From positions 1 to 64,000 of the forward strand of contig NZ_ABOX02000012.1 of NCBI RefSeq assembly GCF_000172555.1: a DNA stretch of 64,000 nucleotides. Reading direction: 5' to 3'. Of this stretch, positions 1-7,556 are shown piece after piece. The notes under the pieces are model-generated. The model was not told where the DNA came from. It did no database searches and worked only from the letters and a program-made list of their open reading frames with translations. The translations under genes were made by a program, and so were the position numbers. Source of the stretch: Pedosphaera parvula Ellin514. Its GTDB lineage: Bacteria > Verrucomicrobiota > Verrucomicrobiia > Limisphaerales > Pedosphaeraceae. The stretch's first letter is position 1; every line of letters starts with the position of its first letter.

Positions 1-1
1 G

Positions 2-91
2 GAAGCAGCGCCACTGCTGGAAAAACTCCATATTCCTCTCAACGAGCCCGTCTTGACTCCGGTACCCAACAACGAGCTTAATTCCGAGTAG
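2..91 (+). CDS. C-terminal end of an unidentified protein (partial)
   Basis: An open frame enters from the left edge and ends with TAG at 89-91. The 29 visible residues finish with LNSE and are rich in Leu, Pro and Glu; they carry no motif I can assign. The end lies 12 bp from the stop codon of the SDR gene on the opposite strand, a normal convergent arrangement, which supports it being the tail of a real gene. The family cannot be told from this fragment. Confidence 0.4.
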   Translation, partial: EAAPLLEKLHIPLNEPVLTPVPNNELNSE

Positions 92-103
92 CTGATGCGC
101 CGT

Positions 104-874
104 TTAATATTTGGTGACGTTTTGCGTCATCCCTCCATCGATGTAGTAGGTGCTCCCAGTCACATAATCCGCTTCATCGCTCGCCAGAAATAAAGCCACG
201 TTGGCTACCTCCTCGGATGTGCCGAAGCGACGCAAAGGAATATCGCTGGTGGCCTTCTTCATGGCTTCCGGATCGTCGAGCACACTTTGATTGATGGGAG
301 TTGCAATGGCTCCAGGAGCTATGTTGTTTACATTAATTTTGTGCGGAGCCAGTTCAATGGCATTGTTGCGCATCATCATCCGAATGCCGCCTTTGGTGAC
401 ACAGTAAGGAGTGTATTCGGGCAGGGGGATATCCTCGTGCACGGAAGAGATGTAAATAATTTTGCCTCCCTGGCCTTGTTTCACCATTTGCCGCGCAGCA
501 ATCTGGGTGAATACGAACGCTCCATACAGGTTCACCGAAAGCACCTTGTTCCATTCTTCATCGGTCACCTCAATGAAAGGTCGCTTGATCTCGATCCCCG
601 CATTGCTCACCGCAATATCCAGGCGTCCGCACTTCTGCACCATCTCCTGGATCATTCTCTCAACGTCGCTTCGCTTGCTGACATCTCCTTCCACTGGAAT
701 TACATTCGGCCCCATCTTCGCAGCCGCTGCCTGGGCTCCTTTTGCATCCAGTTTGCCTCCCAGGCGGTAGTTCATTCCCACCTGCGCTCCCTCAGCAGCA
801 AAGCGCTCGCATATGGACTTGCCAATACCGCTGCTGGTTCCACTCACGATCGCGACTTTTCCCTTTAATCTCAT
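104..874 (-). CDS. SDR family NAD(P)-dependent oxidoreductase
   Basis: Classical short-chain dehydrogenase of about 256 residues, predicted to be cytosolic and to oxidise or reduce a hydroxyl/keto group with NAD(P). From the start MRLKGKVAIVSG, the Rossmann glycine motif SGTSSGIG is near residue 8, the NAG motif near 90, the catalytic Ser in ISS, and the Y-x-x-x-K pair in YCVTK. The C-terminus ASDEADYVTGSTYYIDGG is typical of glucose 1-dehydrogenase/FabG-like members. The frame can extend to 910, but the longer start adds residues that do not resemble the family, so 874 is preferred. The first motif position is Ser where most members have Thr (TGxxxGxG). The substrate is unknown; glucose-dehydrogenase-like is the nearest guess. 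It is divergent from the ribonuclease gene. Confidence 0.88.
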   Translation of the reverse strand: MRLKGKVAIVSGTSSGIGKSICERFAAEGAQVGMNYRLGGKLDAKGAQAAAAKMGPNVIPVEGDVSKRSDVERMIQEMVQKCGRLDIAVSNAGIEIKRPFIEVTDEEWNKVLSVNLYGAFVFTQIAARQMVKQGQGGKIIYISSVHEDIPLPEYTPYCVTKGGIRMMMRNNAIELAPHKINVNNIAPGAIATPINQSVLDDPEAMKKATSDIPLRRFGTSEEVANVALFLASDEADYVTGSTYYIDGGMTQNVTKY

Positions 875-980
875 AATTGTTTCCTTCGTAAACAGTCCAC
901 TATAACACAATCTTTGCCGTGAGCCATTGTTCCGATTATTTTGGGTTGCCAGCTCCGGTTTGCTCCAATCAAATGGTCAC

Positions 981-2434
981 ATGTCTAATCCGTCGTTTGA
1001 TCTAAAGGCCAGGGCTCATCAAGCCATGATTGAGGCTGGCTTTCAACCAGATTTTACCCTGCAGATTGCGAATGAAATTCAGAGTTTGCGGCAAACGCAA
1101 AATCAACCTTCGGTTAAACCTTTGAAGGATTTACGTTCGCTCCTTTGGTCCTCAATCGATAATACCGAATCTCGTGACCTGGATCAAATTGAGTTCGCCG
1201 AAAAGTTGCCGGACGGCACCATAAACCTCCGCGTGGCCATCGCAGACGTGGATACAAGCATTCCAAGAGGGACGGCGACCGACGCTCACGCAGCACTGAA
1301 CACAACCTCTGTCTATACAGGGGTGCGAACCTTTCCCATGTTGCCACCGGAGTTCTCCACAGATTTGACTTCGCTGGTGGGAAATCAGGATCGGCTTTCC
1401 ATCATCATTGAAATGCATGTGGGTGCGTCTGGAGAAGTCAACTGTTACGATGTTTACTGTGCCCAGGTCCGAAATTTTGGAAAACTGAATTATGCAGGTG
1501 TGGGCCCATGGTTGGAGGGAAAAACCCCAATCCCAAAGGAAGTGGCGGATGTGCCGGGTCTGGAGCAGCAATTGAAACTGCAATTCGAAGTTTCCAAACG
1601 CCTACGAACCCTGCGTTCACAAAAGGGGGCTTTGACATTCGGCAGTACCGAAGCTGTACCGGTCGTTAAAGATGGCGCGGTGACCGATTTGAAAGTCAGG
1701 CAGCATAATGTCGCGCATGACATTATTGAAAGCTTCATGGTGGCTGCGAATGTGGCCATGGCCCAGCACCTGAAGGAAAATGCCTGCATGTCCATCCAGC
1801 GCGTGGTGCGAACCCCAAAACGGTGGGATCGCATTCAGGCGATAGCCGTGCAATTCCAGGTGCATCTGCCCGACGTGCCAGACCCGAAAGCTCTGGCTGA
1901 CTTTTTGTTGGACCGCCAAGCCGCTGATCCGGATCATTTTCAAGACCTTTCCCTGTCGATCGTAAAGCTGCTCGGGCCGGGGGAGTATGTGCTGGAAAAA
2001 ACGGGTGTTCAACAGGAAGGCCATTTCGGTCTGGCGGTGAATGATTACACTCATTCAACAGCCCCCAATCGTCGCTTCGCCGATTTGGTTACCCAGCGCC
2101 TTCTGAAGGCTGCTGCGGCCGGCCATCTGGTCCTTATTCCGAAGCTGAACTGCTGGAGCTTGCTGCCACTGCACGGAACGCGAAATGCCGCACGAAAGTG
2201 GAACGCTGATGCGAAGATGTCGCTGCGGACCTGCTCCGTAACCGGATCGGTGAAACCTTCGAGGGCGTGGTAACCGGCGCGGCTCCAAAAGGGACCTACG
2301 TCAGGCTTTTGAAATTTCCTGCTGAAGGCCGGGTCGTGCAGGGGATGCAGGGCATCGACGTTGGGGACAAATTGAAAGTGCAACTACTTTCGGTCGATTT
2401 AAATCAAGGTTTTATCGACTTTGCGCGCCGATAA
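981..2434 (+). CDS. RNB-domain exoribonuclease (RNase II/R family), frame broken near the 3' end
   Basis: Predicted 3'-5' exoribonuclease. The RNB catalytic core is clear: ESRDLDQIEFAE carries the metal-binding aspartates, followed by RVAIADVD, PMLPPEF and HFGLAVNDYTH...RRFADLVTQR. There are no N-terminal cold-shock domains, so this is a compact RNB protein of roughly 480 residues. After about 2130 the reading frame changes several times. The expected continuation YSEAELLELAATA is in a second frame from 2138, VER and LMR fall in different frames near 2180-2200, and the S1-like tail IGETFEGVVTGAAPKG runs to a TAA at 2432-2434. As read, translation stops early at 2273. Clustered indels like these recur across the window, so sequencing error is likelier than decay. 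The start is taken at ATG 981 (MSNPSFDLKARAHQ) rather than the upstream 927. Confidence 0.75.
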
Positions 2435-2448
2435 TCCTGAGAGCCCGC

Positions 2449-3078
2449 CTATTCCACCAACTGATGTTGGATGGCGTAGTGCATTAATTCAGCATTATTC
2501 TTCATCCCCATCTTTTCCAGGATGCGAGTGCGGTAGGTGCTGATGGTTTTAACGCTCAAAGAAAGTTCCTTGGCAATTTCACTGACAATCTTGCCGGAAG
2601 CGATAAGTCGTAATACCTGGAATTCGCGGTCCGAAAGTAATTCCTGCGGCGGCTTCTGTGTGTCGGCTGAGAGATAGGAGGCAAGTTTTTCAGCCAGACC
2701 GGTGCTCACATAACGCCCCCCGGCGAGGACTTTTTTCATGGCTCCAACCAATTCTTCGGGTGCGCTTTCCTTGGTCATGTAGCCCGAGGCACCCCTTTTT
2801 AGCACGCGCACGGCAAATTGGTTTTCTGGATGCATGCTCAATACCAGCACTGGCAACCTGGGTGAGGATTTTTTAATCTCGCGCAGGACTTCCAGTCCGC
2901 TGCGGCCTGGCATGGTGATGTCCAGGATAACCACATCCCACGTCTCTTTCCAAACCTTGTTCAATGCTTCCTGGGCATTGCGGGCTTCACCGAAGGTTGC
3001 CTTCTTATATTCATCGGCGAGGATTTGTTTCAACCCATGTCGCACTACCGCGTGATCGTCTGCTATGAGAATTCTCAT
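2449..3078 (-). CDS. NarL/FixJ-family response regulator
   Basis: A 209-residue two-domain DNA-binding response regulator. The receiver domain (1-120) has the acidic pair ADD near residue 6, phospho-acceptor Asp53 in VVILDITMPG, a Ser in VLSMH and Lys in YMTKES. The C-terminal LuxR-type helix-turn-helix (about 145-205) reads LSDREFQVLRLIASGK and KTISTYRTRILEKMG. Its ATG at 3078 lies inside the 3' end of the upstream HisKA_3 kinase gene. HisKA_3 kinases normally pair with NarL regulators, so the two are very likely cognate. Its targets are unknown; the divergent NRPS cluster is one candidate. Confidence 0.93.
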   Translation of the reverse strand: MRILIADDHAVVRHGLKQILADEYKKATFGEARNAQEALNKVWKETWDVVILDITMPGRSGLEVLREIKKSSPRLPVLVLSMHPENQFAVRVLKRGASGYMTKESAPEELVGAMKKVLAGGRYVSTGLAEKLASYLSADTQKPPQELLSDREFQVLRLIASGKIVSEIAKELSLSVKTISTYRTRILEKMGMKNNAELMHYAIQHQLVE

Positions 3079-4201
3079 GGTGAGGATGTTGCTGTTGGTG
3101 ACGCTTGTTGGTCCGGGTTGCTGGAAGTGGCAACGGGATTGAGACTATCACCCTGGTGCCCTTTTTGGGGACCCCGGTGATGACGACTTCACCGCCTAAA
3201 AGCGATGCCCGCTCACGCATTCCCAACAGCCCAATGGACTTGAAATTTGAAATCTGTTCCTTGGTAATGCCCCTGCCGTTGTCTTTTACCTCCAAAATAA
3301 GCCGATTATTTTCCTCCCTCAAGTTCACGTCCACCCGGGTCGCATGTGCATGACGAACCACATTGGTGAGGGTTTCCTGGAAAATGCGGAAAAACACTGT
3401 ATTCAGATCCTCATCCAGTACCGTGTGGTCCAGGGAACTGCTAATTTTGCAATGGATGCCGGTTCGACTTTGAAGTTCATTTGCCTGCCATTCAATGGCT
3501 GCCACTAGGCCTAGATGGTCGAGAATCCCGGGGCGCAGTTCCGTGGAAATGCGGCGCACCGTCTGAATGGTTTCGTCGATGTGCGCCGACATGTCCCTGG
3601 CTTTGTTCAAAACCGGGGTCATTTCCTTCGGCAGGCGATGGGCCAGCCACGAAAGGTCGATCTTCAATCCGGTTAGCGCTTGTCCCAGTTCATCATGGAC
3701 TGCTCGCGAAATGCGGATGCGCTCTTCTTCGCGGATTTCCTGTAAATAGATTGATAGAGCCCGCAATTGTTCGTGGGATTGACGCAGTTGTTCTACTGCG
3801 CGTTTGCGCTCTGAACGCTCCTTTGATTCACGTAACGCTCGCGTGACTGCAGGAGCCAGCCGGGCCAGGCGCAGCTTGAGCACATAATCCGTTGCGCCAT
3901 TCTTCAACGTTTCAATGGCAACTTCTTCGCCCATTGTTCCCGTAACGAAAATAAATGGAACATCCGGGCATTTTTTTTGAGCAATTGACAACGCGGTATA
4001 ACCATCGAAGGAAGGCAGCGCATAATCGGAAAGGATCACGTCCGGCACCTCCTTATCGATTGCTTCCATGTAATCTTCGCTGGTTTCCACACGCTGAAAT
4101 GTGAAAATGAAGCCATCCTTCCGGAGCGCATGCTTGATCAATTCAGCATCCGTAGCATCATCCTCAACTAGTAAAATACGAATCTGTTTTTTCACGCGCA
4201 A
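3011..4201 (-). CDS. REC-HisKA_3-HATPase sensor kinase (NarX/DegS-type)
   Basis: Soluble 396-residue kinase with no membrane segment. An N-terminal receiver domain (residues 7-125) has Asp59 in VILSDYALPSFDG. A short coiled linker leads to the HisKA_3 dimerisation domain, EERIRISRAVHDELGQ with phospho-His169, then a HATPase_c domain (about 270-365) with NVVRHAHA, DNGRGI and GLLGMRERASLLGG. An N-terminal receiver means it probably takes input from another kinase, perhaps the neighbouring PAS kinase. The last 25 or so residues (rich in His, Arg, Ser) are read through the start of the NarL regulator, a 68-bp overlap. In the +1 frame the gene would instead end with a TGA that overlaps the regulator's ATG as ATGA, so a one-base error near the 3' end is possible. 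Confidence 0.9.
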   Translation of the reverse strand: MRVKKQIRILLVEDDATDAELIKHALRKDGFIFTFQRVETSEDYMEAIDKEVPDVILSDYALPSFDGYTALSIAQKKCPDVPFIFVTGTMGEEVAIETLKNGATDYVLKLRLARLAPAVTRALRESKERSERKRAVEQLRQSHEQLRALSIYLQEIREEERIRISRAVHDELGQALTGLKIDLSWLAHRLPKEMTPVLNKARDMSAHIDETIQTVRRISTELRPGILDHLGLVAAIEWQANELQSRTGIHCKISSSLDHTVLDEDLNTVFFRIFQETLTNVVRHAHATRVDVNLREENNRLILEVKDNGRGITKEQISNFKSIGLLGMRERASLLGGEVVITGVPKKGTRVIVSIPLPLPATRTNKRHQQQHPHHENSHSRRSRGSATWVETNPRR

Positions 4202-4438
4202 AAATAAGCAATTAGCGTCTCATTCACAAATTTGACCATTTGGATGTGTTTAAATCAGGGCGAAAGCCTCTCCTTCTGATTAGGCAACGGCCGAAACCGC
4301 TGGTCGAAAGCGTGGGCTGAAGGCAATTCGACGATTGCATGGTAAACGCTGCAGCAGCGATTGCAAGCCGTTTCAAAGCCGCAATGCCTGAATATATCCT
4401 GACTTCATTCAACTGGTGGTGATGGCATTCAATAGACT

Positions 4439-6742
4439 TCACTCAATAACCTTTTTTGGAAGAGTGAAATAAAACGTTGCGCCCGCATTAATTTCCCCTT
4501 CGGCCCAGGTGCGCCCGCCATGCCTATGAATAATTCTGCGCACATTGGCCAGACCCACGCCCGTCCCTTCGAATTCAGCGGCCCTGTGCAAACGTTGGAA
4601 AACGCCAAACAACTTGTCGGCATATCGCATGTCAAAGCCGACACCATTATCGCGAACGAATACCACATTATCGTCCTCCTCCGGAAAGGAACCGATTTCG
4701 ACGCGGGCCTTCTTTTGGTTGCGACTGTATTTGAGTGCATTATCAATCAAGTTCATGAAGACCTGACGCAACATTTCAGGGTCACCTTCAACTGTGGGAA
4801 GGTCGCCGATCGCCCATTCAATTGCGCGGCCTTTCATATCGCCTTGCAAGTGCCGGGCGGCATCCTGCACCAACGTGGCGAGGTTAACCTGACGCTTATT
4901 CATCTTCACGCGCGACATTCGCGAAAATCCCAACAAATCATCAATCAGCTTGGCCATTTGCTTTGCGGAATCGGCGATGGTTTGAAGATGCTGGCGGCTC
5001 TCCTCGTCCAGTTTTTCCAGGGCAGTGGTTTGAAGTATATCTACAAACCCATCTATATGGCGCAACGGTGCGCGAAGGTCGTGTGAAACCGAATAGCTGA
5101 AGGCTTCCAACTCCTTATTGGCGGCTTCCAATTGTGCTGTTCTTTCCGCCACTCGCTGTTCCAATTCAGTGTTCCAGCGCGCCACCTGTTCCTCATGCTG
5201 TTTTCGTTCCGTGACGTCCCTGGCCACCTTTAAAAAGCCGGTAATTGTATCGGCGGCATCCTTCACTGCCGTGACTGTCCAGATGGCATAATAACTCGAA
5301 CCATCCTTTCGTTGGCACCATCCTTCGTTTTGGATTCTTCCTTCCATTGCAGCTCGTTCCAGTTCCTTTGCCGCCTCCTTTTTGGCCTTCTTATTATCGG
5401 GTTCGCAATGATTAACAACTTTGCTCAAAACCTCATCTGCGCCAAGGCCGGTAATTCGTTCGGCTCCCTCGTTCCAGCTCGTTACGCGTCCATCCTTGTC
5501 GAGCATATAAATGGCGTAGTCCTTGACGCTTTCCACGGCCAGTCGAAAACGTTCCTCGCTTTTGCGAAGATCCTCTTCACTTCGTTTGAGCTCGGAAATA
5601 TCAAGGGCGATGACCTGGATCACCGGGTTCTCAAAATCCTTTTCAAATACAAGCGGCGTGGCGCCAACCATTACGTCCACGGGCCTTCCATCAAATCCGA
5701 CCCAGATTTCTTCCAAAAAAGGCACGATTTTGCCTGCATGCAGCGATTCAATGCGTTTTTCCACGGCCGCCCAGCAATCTGGATGGATGAAGTCGCGAAT
5801 TGATCTGCCAAGCATTTGCTGGAGATCTTTTGCGCCCAGCATTTTTGCCGCTGTCGAATTGCTAAAAATCACGCGTCCACCGCTGTGCACGAGTACCCCG
5901 CATGGGGAAAATTCAACCAGTAATCGATACCGCTCTTCACTTTTTTGCAATGCTTCCTCAGCCTTTGCCTGCTCGGTCACATCACGTGTTACGGTGCTGA
6001 AGCCATTGATTTTTCCCGAACCATCCCGCACTGGGGTAATGCTCCAACTGGCACAGAACCGGGTTCCGTCCTTGCGAACGCACCATCCCTGATGTTTCGT
6101 AGTGCCTTCTATCGGCGAGCGCCTTAAAAGAGATTCGGGAATGCGGCTTTCGGCATCTTCCCCGCTAAAAAATACGGAAAATGGTTTGCCGATAACTTCC
6201 TCGGCCTGGTAGCCCTTCATGCGTTCTGCCCCCGCATTCCAGCTTGCCACGCGGCCTTCAATGTCCAGCATGTAGATCGCGTAATCAGTTACATTTTCGA
6301 TTAATGCCCGAAGCTGTTCCTCGCTCTTTCGTAGCGCGGCTTCAGCCTGCTTTCTGCGAATCCGTTCCTCCTTCTCACGTAATACCCGTCGAACAGCCGG
6401 TGCGAGATCATTGATTCGGTGCTTCAGGACGTAGTCGCTGGCTCCCATTTTGAGATTGTCCAGAATATTTTCCTCACCGAGCGAACTCGTAAAGAAAATG
6501 AACGGGATGTCAGGTGATTTCTCTCTCGCCAGCTGTAAAGCTGCCGATCCGTCGAAGTCCGGAAGCGCATGATCTGAAATAATCAGATCAGGCGTATTCT
6601 TTTGTAATTCATTGAGAAAGGCCGAACGCGTTACCACTCTTTTTAAAGAAAAAGGAATATCTCCTTCTTTAAGAGCACGATTTGCCAGGGTAACATCCCT
6701 GGCCTCATCCTCCAGCATCAAAATGCGAATTTCGTTTTTCAC
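4439..6742 (-). CDS. REC-PAS-PAS-PAS-HisKA-HATPase sensor histidine kinase
   Basis: Soluble 767-residue kinase. The receiver domain (5-125) has Asp57 in LIISDHALPDFDG. Three PAS domains follow at roughly 145-265, 270-395 and 400-520, each closing with a PAC-type run such as GFSTVTRDVTEQ. A coiled coil (ELEQRVAERTAQLEAANKEL) leads to HisKA with His554 in SVSHDLRAPLRH and a C-terminal HATPase_c domain with NLIDNALKYS, DNGVGF and GTGVGLANVRRI. The kinase module is of the type common in phytochrome-like proteins, but there is no GAF/PHY chromophore domain. PAS1 and PAS3 are similar and may have duplicated. It lies upstream of the REC-HisKA_3 kinase on the same strand, across a 237-bp gap. The input signal cannot be told from sequence. 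Confidence 0.93.
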   Translation of the reverse strand: MKNEIRILMLEDEARDVTLANRALKEGDIPFSLKRVVTRSAFLNELQKNTPDLIISDHALPDFDGSAALQLAREKSPDIPFIFFTSSLGEENILDNLKMGASDYVLKHRINDLAPAVRRVLREKEERIRRKQAEAALRKSEEQLRALIENVTDYAIYMLDIEGRVASWNAGAERMKGYQAEEVIGKPFSVFFSGEDAESRIPESLLRRSPIEGTTKHQGWCVRKDGTRFCASWSITPVRDGSGKINGFSTVTRDVTEQAKAEEALQKSEERYRLLVEFSPCGVLVHSGGRVIFSNSTAAKMLGAKDLQQMLGRSIRDFIHPDCWAAVEKRIESLHAGKIVPFLEEIWVGFDGRPVDVMVGATPLVFEKDFENPVIQVIALDISELKRSEEDLRKSEERFRLAVESVKDYAIYMLDKDGRVTSWNEGAERITGLGADEVLSKVVNHCEPDNKKAKKEAAKELERAAMEGRIQNEGWCQRKDGSSYYAIWTVTAVKDAADTITGFLKVARDVTERKQHEEQVARWNTELEQRVAERTAQLEAANKELEAFSYSVSHDLRAPLRHIDGFVDILQTTALEKLDEESRQHLQTIADSAKQMAKLIDDLLGFSRMSRVKMNKRQVNLATLVQDAARHLQGDMKGRAIEWAIGDLPTVEGDPEMLRQVFMNLIDNALKYSRNQKKARVEIGSFPEEDDNVVFVRDNGVGFDMRYADKLFGVFQRLHRAAEFEGTGVGLANVRRIIHRHGGRTWAEGEINAGATFYFTLPKKVIE

Positions 6743-7556
6743 CAGTAAAGGGATTCCACTATAAAAACTCGAAAGTAGACGAGCGAGTCCCCACGTCCAA
6801 TGGGGTGAAGACCTACAAAATCTCTACGTATCATGATTAACAACTCAGTTTAGCACGGTTTTATCAATCTGTCTCTTATTCACATACTTAGTCGCTCTTT
6901 AGGGAGCAGTCGAAATGTTTTATCCGGGTAAATCATTCCGGCACAGACACGGTTAACCCACGCCATGTATCAAAGTAGTAGTATTAAAATCTTCGCCCAT
7001 TCGTTTTATCATTGGGTTCTTTACTCCTGCAGCTGTGCGGTATTCACCTACTTACGATTTCACTATTCCGTCAGTAGCATTTGACCACGATTATGGTGAG
7101 TAAAGCTTCATTGGACCCAACATCGCTCGGTTACTGGCGGAGTCAACAGATTTGCTTTTATCGTAAGGGGATGCGTCGCCCGGCTGCTTTGGCAGGACCC
7201 GGCGACTGCCTTGCAATCAGGAGTGATCATCTGTTCAGGGCTTCTGTTTTGCCGCCGCCAGGACATTTGGGAAAGCTAAATAGCGGAAGAGACAAGGAGG
7301 GAAAGTGAACGGCAGAGCCAATCTGGGTTTATCGAAAGAGCCAATATCTGCTTATCCACTAGAATGTTCATGAGCTCTTCCCAAAGTATGCGGCTGGAAA
7401 TCTGCCTGATGAACTCGGAGCATTTTTTCCCTCTGCTTGGCTTTTGCAGCCGGCAGGAGGGAATCATTCTCCGACGAAGATGCCGTTTGAGAAACTGGCT
7501 GCCGGATTTATTAACCTATCCCAGGTTGCCGGCTCGGGATTGCAATCAACTACCTC
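6743..7556. other. Intergenic region between divergent kinase and NRPS genes
   Basis: About 815 bp lie between the kinase start and the NRPS start. No convincing gene is present: the longest frame (7081-7308, 75 residues) has no family resemblance and no ribosome-binding site. The region must hold the promoters of both divergent transcripts, but I could not settle on a clear -35/-10 pair. A strong imperfect hairpin lies at 7175-7206. The length leaves room for a long 5' leader on the NRPS mRNA. Confidence 0.6.
7175..7206 (+). promoter_or_regulatory. Imperfect hairpin in the NRPS leader region
   Basis: GTCGCC (7175-7180) pairs with GGCGAC (7201-7206). Inside it GG pairs with CC, and CTGC pairs with GCAG around a TTTG loop, giving about 12 base pairs broken by a C-C mismatch and a 2-nt bulge. 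No U-run follows, so it is not a simple terminator. It sits 350 bp upstream of the NRPS start. It could be an operator or mRNA leader element, or have no role. Confidence 0.25.

Noticed and set aside
4224-4442. Minus-strand 72-codon GTG frame that overlaps the PAS kinase stop as GTGA
   Set aside because: The overlap is suggestive, but the protein has no motif or periodicity, and its composition looks like translated intergenic DNA.
7081-7308. 75-codon frame in the NRPS upstream region
   Set aside because: No ribosome-binding site, no family features, and a start inside AT-rich spacer.
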